Part shown: positions 11,061 to 24,600 of the stretch, piece by piece | How the letters are laid out: each line of letters opens with the position of its first letter | Numbering within the stretch: the stretch's first letter is position 1 | Program-made: the position numbers and the translations under genes | NCBI GenBank assembly: GCA_911728455.2 | Contig: OU452239.1 | Coordinates: 11,328,328 to 11,392,327, forward strand | Length of the DNA: 64,000 bases | Reading direction: 5' to 3' | Source of the DNA: Marthasterias glacialis | Taxonomy: Eukaryota; Echinodermata; Asteroidea; Forcipulatida; Asteriidae | The notes under the pieces: generated by a model | Databases searched by the model: none | The model's input: the letters and a program-made list of their open reading frames with translations, nothing else | What the model was told of the DNA's origin: nothing

Positions 11061-13659
11061 GAAGGCACGTGATGTTCTCGTTTGTCAGACTGTTTCTGTT
11101 TATAGTCTAGGTTCGATTGTATTGGATTGAATGGGGAAATAACAAGATGGCCCCACCACGAGAAAGATTAATAGAACTCACTTCCAATTTCTGTTCCTTC
11201 TAAAAAATAATGATCACACGGGAAGGTCGAACATCGTTTCAGACCATAATGCTATTCAAAATTGAAGCTGATGATTTGCAGAAAATGAATTCGTTTAATT
11301 ACAGATTATCCCCCACCTTTGTGGGGAATAACGTTTGTAATTAGTGTCTGCACGAACTGGATTTATGCATTGGCACTTGAGTTGGGGTGTGTTCCATACT
11401 CGTGCAGCGTTATGCGGGGGGTAGTATAAAGTGGATCATCGCCTCGGCAATATTCTCGTACTTTGCGCGGGAAATTAGCGCGCCATGTACAATAAGGAAT
11501 CGTCTGTCAGTCAAGTGGCGGTCACACAACAAACCGCATGCGTTTCCAGCCCTACGCAATCGCATGGTGCACAGTGGGGGAGAACAACCTGGCTTTTGTG
11601 CGTGTCCTTATTCATAACTCTGCTTCGATCGTGTGCGCCGCCTTCCCATTCTCCCGCGCGAATTGTTGCTAGGATAGAACATGTGACCACACGTGGCCAC
11701 GCACAATGGACAAGTAGACAATATGATGGGGCTGTGCATGATGGCACATAATGAAAAAAAAATACACACACCGCCAAGTATTGAAGAGCGTTTTTGTCTT
11801 ATTAATAATATAAAAGGGAAATGTACGTGTAGATCGGTTCTCACTGGGACTAAAGGGTCCAGGCATTGGGGCTCCATCTCACTTTGCCATAGCCAACCTA
11901 TATATTAATATTACTCATTGATTTTCACCGTGTTGCCGGCCTGTATCTCATGGGAGCTTCTCGACTCATGGCCCCCATCATGGATACCCGTGAGAACCCG
12001 GTAGAAATCGATGGCAACGGAGGCCAGGCAGTATGTGGAAGGGGAGGGGGTGGGGCTGCGAGACGAAGGGGGGGGGTGGTGGAACCACCAACGTTACATG
12101 TGGAATGATGCATCCGACAGTTTCAAACGTTAAACTTTTTCTAGCCCCCCCCCCTTCCCCCTCCCCGCCCACCCTTGATTCGGTGTAGTCCTGCCGTAAA
12201 GGGGGGGGGATCAACAACCAAACACTATTCGAAGTTGGAAGGGTCTGGCAATGTTCAATAAGACGGCGTGCAAATTAAAACAAGAAATGAAAATCTTAGG
12301 GGTCACTTCACCCAATGAGATGTTTGCGTCAAACCTAAAGTGGGTGTGGAGGGGGAGTGGACCCGCCCTTTTGAGGGACCATTATCGATGGGGGACGCAT
12401 AACCGAGTTTACGTCGCGCGTTGGCGAGAGGAGAATACGCCCGGGGTGAGTAAGGGGCGTACCTGACCCAATCTTAAAAGTATAACCACATCAATGACTA
12501 CGGAAGAGCATTCCATTTTTACTTGTTTTCAATAGATATGCCATTATAACCAACCTGTAAAAATGTCATCAACTTAGGTGGTCCCGTTTGGTGGGGGGGA
12601 AAAAAAACTGAAAACGGCGCATGTTTTGTCAGGAATTTTGTCCAATGTTCATGGTCATTTCGATTGCGGGAATGGTTCGGTTTGGGCGTCTTACAAATAT
12701 TTTCTCGTCTTTGACGGCATTTCGGACGGATTTTATATTTATCTGGAGGGTTGGTTCAGGTATTGAAATGTTATAATCAGTGAACTTTCAGATTGAAACT
12801 GATCCATTTTCCCGCGATAGTTACAAATCCTGCACTTTACCTAGGTAAAAGTATAAAACAAATTAAGTTGTCATCCACATCCCTTGATTTGTTCAATAAG
12901 TTGTGCTTTCAGTTGACATTCTGCAAACTCGTCGCGTTCCCTGTGTGCATTAGAAATAATGTCTACCTATTATCATTAAAGGGTCCAGACCATTCTGCCC
13001 CTCCGGCCTCGGTCTCAATGGAAGAACATATTGAAACCATGATCTACCATGCGAGACTGGTCTTCCTGGGGTGCGTTTTTGGCGACCCCGACCAGAGTTT
13101 CAGCTTCGGTCATTGGTTCAGCGTTTTCGCGAGGTCGATTGTGCCGCGGTGACGTACCGGTACCAGTAGCTGTTCGGCCCGAACTGTAGCCGGGTTGTAA
13201 GGCGGTGCATGTACGAGTGAAAGCGAACTCGGCTATGGCTTTCTTTGGTCGTTGGCTAAAGCGGCAACGTTGAAAACTGGGACTTTTCAGCAATGATTAT
13301 AATTAATTCAGACACGGCCTTTGGCGCAGATAGGCTTGGTTTCAAAATGGCGGAATTTACAAAGAAAAAAATGTCCTTGTTGTTCTTGTTCAGAACGTGT
13401 AGTGGCGAGTGCCACGAGTGTCTGCTGAACTCAAGAGATGTCATACGTCACGAACTGTATGTGGTTTACCGAAAGAAAAAAAAGAAAACAAAAACGCCCC
13501 ATGTTATTTATCGAAGACAGAAAATTAATAACATAAGAAACGAACAACTGTTTTTCTTTTTTAATGAGGAAGTTTTATTCTCTGAGTATTTCAAAACATA
13601 TTCCACTTTGCTTTTATTCATAACTAAACTACGACACATGAAAAGTATCTTGGAAAAAT
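11061..13659. other. Non-coding DNA, GC-rich islands, no supported gene
   Basis: GC-rich patches occur at 11390-11710, 11935-12060, 12340-12460 and 13000-13270. They are open on both strands in places, but none has splice borders and a sustained frame together. Poly-G/poly-C runs occur at about 12070 and 12145. CpG-rich sequence here could be regulatory, but I see no specific motif. Confidence 0.4.
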
Positions 13660-15723
13660 AAGTTACAAAAATTGCGTCTGTTGAAAAAAAATTATCTACA
13701 CTTGAATATCCTGAATCACTGACTTCTGAAAGACAATTTACTCTAACATCGAACCAGAAATTTACATAAAAATCATCAGTATAATACAGTCATATAAATT
13801 CGTGAAATTTACACCAGGATTGCGAAACAATGCTCATTTTTTATCTTCGGTATCTTGTTCAAGGTAACATATCAAGTAATTTATTTCTGAGAAAAAAATA
13901 TTACGCGCTTTGATATTTGCATAGGACTTAAATAATTGTAATTATTATATTGATAATCGGGACTCAATTTCATCAAGCTCTTTAACACAAACCACATCTA
14001 CTTAGCATAGAAAAATCCAGCTTAATAGAGTACCAGCCAAACTGACATGAAATTTATACTACTTGTGACTGGTACCCCGCTTATTTTTGCTCAGTAAATT
14101 AATTCGTCATTAAGCAAGTTTGTCTGCTCAACAGCCTTATGAAATAGGGACCCGGTGTTTTGTTCCAGTTTGTTCGTGATTCTGTATGCATGCTATAATA
14201 AAGTTATCTAAAGAAAACAGCAAAATATCATAAAATACTACAAAATATTATTACTTCTTATCAAATATTCTTCTATTATGTACACTCAGGTGCTATCGCT
14301 TAGTAATTATATATCATAAAAACCAATAACATTTCAAATGGACGGAGGAAAATGTATTCGATTTATTAAATGACTTTGATTCGAAGAGTAATGAATCTGG
14401 TGCTTATATGAAAAATAAAATCTAAAATCTCTTTAATAAAAAAAATCTAGAAAAGTAATTCAGGACGGAAACATGATTGGATGGAATTTAAGAATTAAAG
14501 ACAAAATATTGATCGAAATTGCTTCAAGCTAAAATTGAAAAAAATATACATAAATATTTTGGACGGATTAAAATTCTAGTCGTTTTCAATGTTTTGTTAC
14601 ATGCATAAGAATAGTTTGTTACCTTAGCCTTTTATGAACTTATCAGTTTTTTTTTCTGAAATCCCTCCTGTTTTCGAGCCTGACAATGTTTTTTAGCATA
14701 TATAATTGAGCACACATCAGTTGCATGTGACGTCGGGAGCTCACGCAGCGCCCTCACTCAGGCCAGAGGAAGACTTTATTATTGGCTGGGAGTTGCTTGG
14801 GCGCGTACACACGTGCTGTTTCTATTGTTTGAAATCAGCGATGGCGGCCCAATGAAAGAGTCTATTGCAACAAAAAACATCACGTCCTGAGAAACTCAAC
14901 AATTGTAAAAACCATCTCACAGGTGCAAAAGTGCTCTAATAAAACAATCTTTTTAAAAATGTAGAAATTATGAATTAAAACTTAAGCAGTAACGCAAATA
15001 TACATATAAACTGACTGAAAGGGTACTAAATTAAATTTAACAAAAAATTTTTAGTTGAGTGGAAACTCCTGGGCCTTTTTGACTTTTGAATCATCATACT
15101 CTAGGCTCAAGCTTGGAATATCTGCATTCTACACTGGTCTTCAAAATCAGAGCTGAATCTGAACATCCAAAATACACCCTTCCTCGAAAAAAACCCCACC
15201 AATTTTCAGAACTCATAAAATAATATCTTATCACTCATTTAACTCTACATAAATACAACATTCTCCATAAACAGCTTCTGTGTACAAAAATACTACATGA
15301 AATTAAAAACAAAATATTCACATAAAAGAGATTTGAAATCAACAACCTTAAGTTTTTTTAAAACGAAAGTTTGACTTCCTCAACTGGATCTGCCAATGAG
15401 GTTCAACTTCAGTAGTTCAACATTTTACATTTGAACTTTCAAAACAATTCTTGAATATTTCGAAAAGCGGATCTCCATTCAAGTCCCCTCTACTGACTTT
15501 TCCTGTGGGATTTTCTGATTAATTAAAAACCTTACGGTACGAAATTATTGATATTTTTAAGTGATGACTTGTATATGTATACAATTTCGTGGATTTGTTC
15601 TTGACAAAGTCCTTGACAACGTTTACAAAATAAAACTGCATTTCTATAAACTTGTTACTTTCTCACGATCTCTTGTGTTTCAATTTTTCCATTTATTGTT
15701 GATCTTGGAGACTGTTTATTTTT
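13660..15723 (-). other. Likely 3' UTR of the giant gene and flanking AT-rich DNA
   Basis: This stretch has no coding-like frame. It is AT-rich and lies directly downstream of the TAA stop. Minus-strand AATAAA signals (TTTATT as printed) lie at 15715-15720 and 15692-15697, very close to the stop, and further ones at about 14775 and 13882. I cannot choose between a very short and a long UTR. A copy of the palindromic TAAGCA repeat lies at about 14020-14155. Confidence 0.4.
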
Positions 15724-18608
15724 TTATTTTTTTTGGTCTTTCTTATTCTGCTTGATGTTCTGACGATCTTTTTGTTTCTTAGCAACTTCCTCTTCAACCT
15801 GGGCGATCTTCTTCATCAGGTTCTCTGTCTTCAATCCCAGGGACCTGAGCTGGGCCTTCAAGACGGCAACGCCCTCGCGGCTGCTGTCCTCCTGTTGGGC
15901 CAGACCCTCTTGGATTGTTTGTTGTTCTGCTAGAGCCTGGCCAAGCTGGGCGTTGAGGTTGTCCAGCTGGCTCTGCCGGGCTCTGATCTGGGCGGTCAGG
16001 AAGTCAACCTGACCGGACAGTATCGGCTTCGGGGCAGGAGGGGCTGGATCCCTGGGAAATTAGGAAAACACCAGAACTATTACAATTCGTCCAACCCAAT
16101 CAGACAAAATGATTTTAGTAACAGTTACAGAAATTGAAAAGGGAAGGGTAACATTTTGTTTTTGTCTAAGTAAGCAATTGTGAGAATGTGAACATAGGAT
16201 ATACACCGATATATACAATAAACAATATCAATAAGCAATAACAATACATACAATAAAAATACAAACAACAAATAGCAATAGAAAATGAGAATAAATTATG
16301 AAACAGTAACAGTAAAACAATAATAATAATAATAATTGAACAATGACAACAATAGATAACCACAATAAACAATGAAATCAACATAAGAAACACGTGAGCA
16401 GGAAGTACTTTTAGAAATAAACAATGGCTGCAATGAAATAGATTGGTTCCTTTTAAGAATAGATCATCAGTGACTTTTATAGCACTAATGAACAGGGAAC
16501 CAAACAAAGGTGGCATGATTAAAGATATACATATTTCTTAGTTTCTTACCAGCTAAGCGGCTTGCTAAGCAGTTAAGCAACTTGCAAAGCAGGTCAGCAA
16601 CATGCTAAGCAGTTAAGCAACTTGCTAACCAGTTAAGCAACTTACTAAGCAACTTGCTAACCAGTTAAGTAACTTTCTATGCAGCTAAGCATCTTGCTAA
16701 GCAGTTAAGTATCTCCTTGCTAAGCCGCTAATCATCTTGCTCAGTAAATAAGCATCTTGCTAAGAATCTAAGCATCTTGCTGAGCACATAAGCATCTTGC
16801 TAAGCATCTTTCCACGCTGCTTGGATTCTCACTGCTAAGAAGCCCAGCTAAATCAAACTTACGTTGGTTTCTCCTCGGCAGTCTTCATTCCTCTCAGCTC
16901 TCTCAAACGAGAGGCGACAAAGTCCTTGGTGGTTATAGCGCCCCCACGGCTCTGCAGAAACGCACGCAAGCGAGAGTTGTCATGTTTATCCTGGGCGTTC
17001 TCCAGACGCTCTTTGATTGTCTGAAACAAGAGACAACAAACAAATCAATAATAAACAAGAATAGTAAACAATCGCAAAATAATTAAAACAATAATGTACA
17101 ATAAACTTAAGACTATCTGACAACCAACAAAATAAATGTACAGTAATCCTAAAACAATTAGTAAGTAACGAACACAAACAATTCCCAGTTAGAATCCAGC
17201 ATTCTCCTGATATTGCACAGAGCATGCTGTTTGAAACATCAACTCATCCTCTAGCTCTTCTCAGAACACAACACCTACATCCGAATTTGTTTCCCACTTT
17301 AGGTCGAGATCTTACCTCTTCATTAAAGTCCTGCTCAACTGGTACCTTGACCTTAACATTCACCAGCTCACCGACCACGCCCGTCTTGTCCACGTCCGTC
17401 TTGCTGTACTTGAAGGCATGCTCCAGTGCGGTCTTGCCACTAGAGGGCGTGCTACCAATCAGAGCAACAGAGAGGGGTGATGAACTGGACCGAGAGAAGA
17501 ACATGTCCTGGCAGATGACCTTCATCGCCTGTGAATCAAGGTAGACAAATTCAAATCAAACTCAAAACTATTTCAAAAGTCACTTAAATATATACTTAGA
17601 TGGCTAACTTGACACTGTGTGACGTCAAGTGTGAACTTTCATGCTTTACCTTATAGAAGACTCTCAAGAAGAGCGGGTCGCCGTCGTCTTTCAACTCCCC
17701 GGTCTTGATATGAGCCAAACAGTGCATGATAAGCATGATGAATTCCCCGACAGACTCCAACCTCTCCTGACGAATGAACAAGATGTTCATCGCACGCTGG
17801 TAGAAGAACGAGCGTCGGTACATGTTGCGGTCGTAGTCGTTCTGGGGAAGGCTGGAGGCCAGGAGGAGGGTGACGTTGGGCGTGGCAATAGTCTCCTTGA
17901 GGAGGCGGATGATGAAGACGCCGAATCGGTAGATGACGAACTGGCTCGGGGTGATGCTGTTGATGTCAACGGGGACGATGTCGTGCGCTAGGAGCCACTG
18001 GGCATCCTTGACGTCGATGAAGGCGTCAGACACAGCTCCTGTTGATTTACAATAAAAATTAAGACAATTTACCTCAAAACTCCCAAAGCAGATTTTTGTT
18101 TTCCAACAGGGGACAACAGGTGGCAGCAGACTTAAAGGTTAAAGTCCACTGCTGATGCTGTTCTGGGCATCAATACTTTTTTTGAGAACAATGGACTTTA
18201 AGTCTGCTGCCACCTAGTGTCTAAAAATCTCCAATTGGATATTCTATTTAATAGCAAGGTTGGTAGAAGTCAATTTAATCTTCAATCTTAACTGAAGGGC
18301 TCTTCATACTCCTCAATACTATAATGTCAGAAGCTCAGCAGGAACATGACTTATTCAGACGCACCCAAAGAACCCATCAACCTTACCTTTGACCCCTGGT
18401 CTCTTGAGCGCATCCGTACTATTAACGATCTCCTCAATCTCTTGGAGGTCCTTGTAGAGGGGTGAAGCGAGGAGAGCGTTGAAGATGGACTCATCCATCC
18501 CGGCTGGAAGCTTGGATCTATCCACTGCCTCCTGCTCGCGCTGGGCCCAGTCGCTGGGAGCGTCTGGCGCTGTGGTGGAGTTGATAGTGTGGTTCAACTC
18601 TGACGCAC
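15724..18608 (-). CDS. Exons 64-68: C-terminal helical domain, last coiled coil and stop
   Basis: Exons are 18387-18608, 17650-18038, 17316-17528, 16863-17020 and 15724-16051, covering residues of about 3834-4269. Exon 65, the longest in the gene at 389 bases, encodes a mixed hydrophobic and polar domain with normal composition (QFVIYRFGVFIIRLLKETI, then MNILFIRQERLESVGEFIML), probably a folded helical domain. Exon 66 contains GSTPSSGKT, which looks like a P-loop but has one residue too many. Exon 67 continues helical. Exon 68 opens with a Pro-rich linker (DPAPPAPKP), forms a Leu/Gln-rich coiled coil and ends in a Lys-rich tail, KDQKK, before TAA. Confidence 0.9.
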
Positions 18609-21600
18609 CTGTCACCAAGAAAAATTTAAAGTTTGGTTGAATGTATGTGACTACTAATGAGTGGCACTTCTTGTTTTGAATCACCTCCAGGTTTTAACGT
18701 GGCACTTCTTGTTTTGAATCACCTCCAGGTTTTAACCTGTCATTGGAAAAAAAACATTCAGACAGTTGCCTGTTTAGCACTTTATTACCGCAGTAGTGAA
18801 AAGCAAGTGTTACACATTACTGGGTAAAGGAAATCGCAACATTATAAAAGACAAAAGTTCAAGATATTGTTGGAAAAATGGGAGGGACATTTAACAATGA
18901 AGACAAAAATGACTGGACTTGAAATTGAATTTATGGACCCGATTTCCCAAACTAAAAAAATGTTTCAAAATTGCACAGCAAACAGTTATGTAAAAGACGA
19001 ATCTTTGTAAGCAAAAAAAAGGGTTACCAGCCAAAATACCATAAACAATATATTGCTTATGACTGGTTCCCAGCCAATCTTCGATAAGCACATAAAGTTG
19101 CTGACCGTTTGTTTTTTTCGCATTAGGTAATTGGAAATTGCTTAAAAATATTTGATTTAATTGTTCTTTAAGGGTGTGTCATCATTGATGATATTTACAA
19201 GCTACACTTCTGAAAGTCTTGCCTTTTTAGAAAAATGACTTTTCTTGGGGAAACTCTTGGGGGCGCTATCTTTTTTTTTTTTTTTGAGTCCCTTAGAATA
19301 TCACTTTAATATCCTCACCCTGCCTCTGGACATTATTAAGATGGTCTTGAGTTCTGCGATCGTCCACCTCGGCTTGGGTGTTAATATCTGTCTTGATCCG
19401 TTCCTTCTCAAGGTCCTCTTTCTTTTTGCGTCTTGCCTCTAGACGAGCCCTCGTCTTCTCTTTGTTCCTCTGCTGCTCCAGGAGTTGCGAATCCTCAAAC
19501 CGTTTCATGTTCTCCTTGTGCTCTGCAAGAAGTTTCTGTGATGGAGGATAAATTTATAAAGTCACTCAAAGTTGACCAATCAAGAGTGAAAAACAACCTC
19601 TGCTACATTTCTGAAAAAACAAATTGCAGAGAATTTTACGAGGAAATATTAGTTTAACAATTATTAAAGCCCAATCAGCTATGACTGGGCATATCAGTTC
19701 AGTCGGCACCAAGAGTTGGCCACCAACCAACTCATCGTCTGGAACCAACCCATGGGAAGATGAACCAGGGGTGTCCTTCCCAGACCATTGTCAAGACCCT
19801 GATGCAGGACAGTGGCGCCGCGACTGCTGATAAACTCAAGACACTGATGGGAAGCAAAAGGGACATGTGGCATGTCTGTCATCAAGCCAGACGCAAGCGA
19901 AAATTGTAATTGATCATCGTTGATGATGATGATTTAGTGGTGGAGGTCTCCAAAACACAAGCTTGTGGAGTGGACACGGTTTGTCGGTCTCTCTCACTTA
20001 CCTCCTGGGCGTCTTTGTTCCCTTCTAGCTGCTTCATCTCTTGCTGAAGACGTCGCTCTTTCTCCTGTTTCTGCTCCTCGATCGTCTTCAACCGTTGCTC
20101 GTCCCGTTCTTGCTGTCTTTGCTCGTCTCGGACACGATCGATCTCCAGCTCCGATTCTATGGAACTGCAAATTGTGGAAAGAGAAAACAAAATAAGTATC
20201 TTTTCCAAATAAGCTTTTGGAGTAAAAGAAGTCTAAAATTTGTTGACAGTGTAGACAAGCTAGAGAGGAATACAAACTAGGCAAGCGGTAATGTGGCGTG
20301 TCGTGGCCAAGCGGTCTAGTCCATTGGACTCAAATTCTGATGGCTGAATCATCGGGGTGTAGGGTTGATTCCAATGACCCTTGAGCAAGGCACTTAACCA
20401 TAATTGCTTCTCTTGACCCAGGTGTATAAATAGGAACCTAAGAGGGCTGAGACAGTACATTGTTGGCTTAACCTCCCGAGTGCGAATTTAAGCAGCTTGG
20501 GGTTGTATGCTCCCTAGGGAGTTGAGAAAGTTTGAGGAATGGTCTAAGTATGCCTGATGAGTAGGGATAACAATGTTGTAAAGTGCCTTGATCTAGCTAT
20601 GTACTAGAATATTAGCGCTAAATAAGAATCAAGTTTTATGTTCGTTTTATGTTATCAACTCTGGGTTAAACTGAACCTTGTATAACCGCTGGGTTTTCCC
20701 AAGGTAAACGAGGTCCAACCCTCAGCAACTGCTTGTTGCAGTCCTCCCTCTAAAACCGTGATTAAAAGCTCCTTACTCAATTTCTTGTTGCATCCTACGC
20801 CTTCTCTCCTCATCTCGTTTCAGTTTCTCGGCTTTGATGCGTTCGATCTCAGACGTCATCTGGCTCATCTTGCTCTCTCTGAACTTCTGGGCATCCAGGG
20901 CTGCCTTGTCAGCGGCCTCGGTGTATTGATGAACAAGAGCCTGGTCAAGACGAGACGCGTCAAGGAAAAAAAAAATCAATCAGTAAGGTGTTCGTAATTG
21001 ATCAATCTCTTAACCCTAATCACTACAAACCCACCAAAAGCAGACAGCATGTTGTAATTGATTCTGTTGGACTAAAGACTGCACTAGTCAGGGATGAGAT
21101 TGTAGGAACATGAAAAATCCTGAAAACTGGATAAAAGTTGCCTCTTTGTGTGGAGATGCAGCCAATAGAATTGCAAGATGTTACAATGTGGAGGTTTACA
21201 GACTCTCTCCATCATTTCAAATAGATATCTGAAGGTTTGGTCACAACAGGGAACGAGTCTTTCATAGCTATGATGGCAACTTTGCCTCTTATCAAGAAAA
21301 TCTGAATGAACAAGGAGACCAATAAAAAAACCTGATCAGGAAATATCCTGATAAATCACATGACTGACTAGTAACCATATTAAAAGTCCAACAGTTTGGA
21401 TGTTGAGTTCAAGGGTGCTGGATTTTGTAAAAGTGAGAAAGGCAAGTATTGCTTTGCGGTGACTGAATGAAAAGAGGGGCTGAGTATTGTTCCCAAGTGA
21501 GCCCCAATGCTAGACGAGTGCTATCGCGGGGTAAGCTTGCAAATCTGGAGTTGACTTGTTTCCTCTAAGCCTCCCAACCCCGCCTCTACCTCTTCATATC

Positions 21601-24600
21601 CACTCCAAACTACAACCAAGTGATCCCTGGATCAGTACCTACCTCCTCAGGAGATAAGTCTCTCATGGCTTCAGCGAGTTCCTTGAGCTGACGCTCTCTC
21701 ATGGCCAGTCTGGCGTGGGCTTGTTTGACCTCGATGCCAGGCAGGCAGTCCTTGCTGGCCTGCTCCATCCTCTGGTCTTTGATCTTGTCAAATTCGACCA
21801 GTTGTTTCTGAAGTTTCAACAAGAAGGGAGATAAAACATTAATTTCAAAAAAGAAATCGGATGCCAGAAATCAGATGACGTGCCCACCAGCTTTCGTATA
21901 AACTTGGAATGCTAGACAGTTAACTCGCTTGGACATTCTATTATGCTCAATGGGAGGCAAGTATGAGTGGTCCAAGATTGCAGCATACCAAGACCAAGAT
22001 TTTGCGATTCACGTTGAGCACATCTCATATTTTCTTGAAAGAGAACAACAAATCCTGGAGTATTTTATTAGAACCTTTGTTTAGTCAGGGTTCCACTGCG
22101 ACAACGATATTCTCAATAACAAATTATTCCGCCAGTTCAAAAAAAAATTATCCCATCCCTGGGCTTGGAAAAGTTTCGGAAACCCCGAGGCTAAGTGGTT
22201 AAATCAAGATTCTTAAATGAAACCCACATACCTGGTGTTGCTGTTGAAGCTTCTCCTTCTTCTCTGCCAGGTTAGCGGCCGACAGCGAGCCAGAGTTGGC
22301 GATGAGTTCCAGGAACTCCTTCTGTTGGGCTTCCATGAGGGAGTCTCTCTCTTTCTGGCAGAGCTCGGCCATCTTGGCTTGGGCCATGATGATGGCGGCT
22401 TCCTTCTCCCGATCCATTTGCTCCTCCTGGGAGAGAAATTGCCCAAGAAGGTTAAAGAAAGATTGATCATGATCTTAAAAAGACTCACCAACAGCGGGCA
22501 TCTTTAGTTTAGGTATTTGGGTAAATTAGGTCCTGTCCGAATCAGCTTTGGTAGTGGCTACGTCCAGATGGCTAACAAGACAAATTCTTTACCACTGTTG
22601 CAGCAAGTACTGATCATAGGCAAAGCAGAATTTGCTTGAAGAAAGACTCACCTGTTGAACTTGTTCTTTCATATGTCTTTGTCGGAGCACTCGGTAGATG
22701 ACGTTTTCAGCCTTCCCAATCTCCTCTCCTTCTAACGACTGGATGAGGGCTGGTCTCTCAGCTCCCTTCAACTGAAATTTTAAAAAAAAAAAGGAAGACT
22801 TAATGTATTGACCCCTTGCCTCTATGTCACACACACGTTTACTGTCTGCCACATTTTTGGAGTCAGATTACACTTGAATTTTATGGAAAACGTGTAAACG
22901 TTGTGTCACCTAACATGAGCACTACACTGGATAACATGCGGGGACATCAACTCTCAAAATGGCGCAACCAAAATTGATGTGATGATGACGACGTCAGGTG
23001 GATTGGGTTCATATGGAATATTTTACCAGCCCATCTCCAATGAAAGTAAATAGGGTTTAGAGTCAGTCACTCTATGTCTTATTCCCTGTAATCGTGCAAT
23101 GCTCGCGATGGTAACAATTAAATCTCTTCACAGGGGAAACTTTGCTCCCGAATGTCTCTGCTTTTTGTTGGATTAAATGACAGAACATTATCAGTTTATT
23201 ATTTTTTGTAAAGCGAGAAATGAGAAATGAAACGGTGCTGCTCGATTATCAGTCACTGGTTTGAAATGGTTTGAGCATGAAACGGTGCTGCTCGATTATC
23301 AGTCACTGGTTTTCCTTCTTCCTTAAAAAACTTTCACCCTTAATAAATTCCTCAAATCAGGAACAAATCTTGACAAATCGCAGGCCTGCTATAAACACTC
23401 CCCCTGGCCTGATACTTGATGGAGGCAACGGAGGCAATTGCCTCAGTTGCCCCTGGTCATCGCCTTGGTGCCTCATGAAGTGTTCCAATAGAAGTGTACC
23501 AATTCCTCACAGAGGTGCCCTTTACCAATTAGAAAATACCTTGGTGCCCTTAAACGGGCAAAGCATATTGGCCTTCTCCCCAAGCTACCCTCTCAACCCA
23601 CCTGTCTGTTGCTAAGCTCATCTCTCTCTATCTTCTGCGCCAGTATCTCCTGTGACATCTCCACGTTGTGTTTCTGTTTGACGCGCTCTTGGTGCTGTCG
23701 GCGTTTCTCTGCGATCCTCTCAGCCAGTGTGGCCTTCTGTCTGTCCTTCTCCGTGTCCATGCTCTGAGCCAGTTTGTCCATCTAGTTATGAAACAGGGCA
23801 GGATATGTTGTCAATGTCGGAGTTCAGGATAAATATCCAATACAGTTCTCATAAAGTGCTTAATCTTTAAAAAGTAAGCATTTGTTTGATTCCAGACCTC
23901 AGCCTTAGACAATCTTAGTGATCTTATCACATCTTACGTTCTTCTTGTGCTCCTCCATCAGTTCTTTGGACTGATCCTCGGAGAGCTGTTTCCTCTTCAC
24001 CTGCATGTCCTTCTCAAACTCTCTCTCCTGCCTCCTCAGGAGTTGCTTCTTCTGATCCTCGAGCTGCTCGTCGATGGATGCAGTGGCTGTGGTGAGCTCG
24101 GAGTCTAGTTCCTTGTTCAGCTTGCTTATCTCCGACTGCTGCGCAATGTCCAGCTTAGCTTGGCGATCCTCTTGCTTGGACTGGGGGACGGAATTAAATG
24201 TTTTTCCATCTTGTTACAAGCCAATTAAAACAACAACCAGGGCCCACTCTCTCAGAAAGTAGCTAAGCACAACAAAACTATGCTTACCAGAACAAGGTAA
24301 CCAACCAAAATACCATGTGCCACCTGTGACTGGTATCCTGCTCATTTTTAATTTGCAGAAAAATTGCTAAGCAATAGTTTCTGTTCCATGAGATCGGGCC
24401 CGGATGTAAATACTCCACATCATTCAAACTAATGAAAACGGACAATCATTAAAAAAATAAATAAATAAATAAAAAAAAGGGGAAAAAAAGCAAGCATTTG
24501 AACAGAAGTCAGAATATTACTTTACTCAGACAACTCATCTGATGGTGAATGGCAACACACAATCACATATTTCTGAACGATGATTTAAGTTGTGGACTCA

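Noticed and set aside
11935..12035. Coding-like patch open on both strands (minus reads YCLASVAIDFYRVL, plus reads GLYLMGASRLMAPIMD)
   Set aside because: The minus reading recalls a GPCR DRY region but lacks the expected Arg and any helix around it. Neither strand has good splice borders.
13293..13661. 122-residue open frame on the plus strand
   Set aside because: Lys- and Phe-rich composition follows local AT bias, with no recognisable motif or matching exon borders.
16545..16830. Regularly spaced repeats resembling a CRISPR array
   Set aside because: The units are degenerate with no unique spacers, and the setting is a eukaryotic intron. The same applies to the arrays at 31020, 44640 and 48638.
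17440..17470. Walker A P-loop in exon 66
   Set aside because: The spacing is GxxxxxGKT, one residue too long, and I saw no Walker B or other nucleotide-binding signature nearby.
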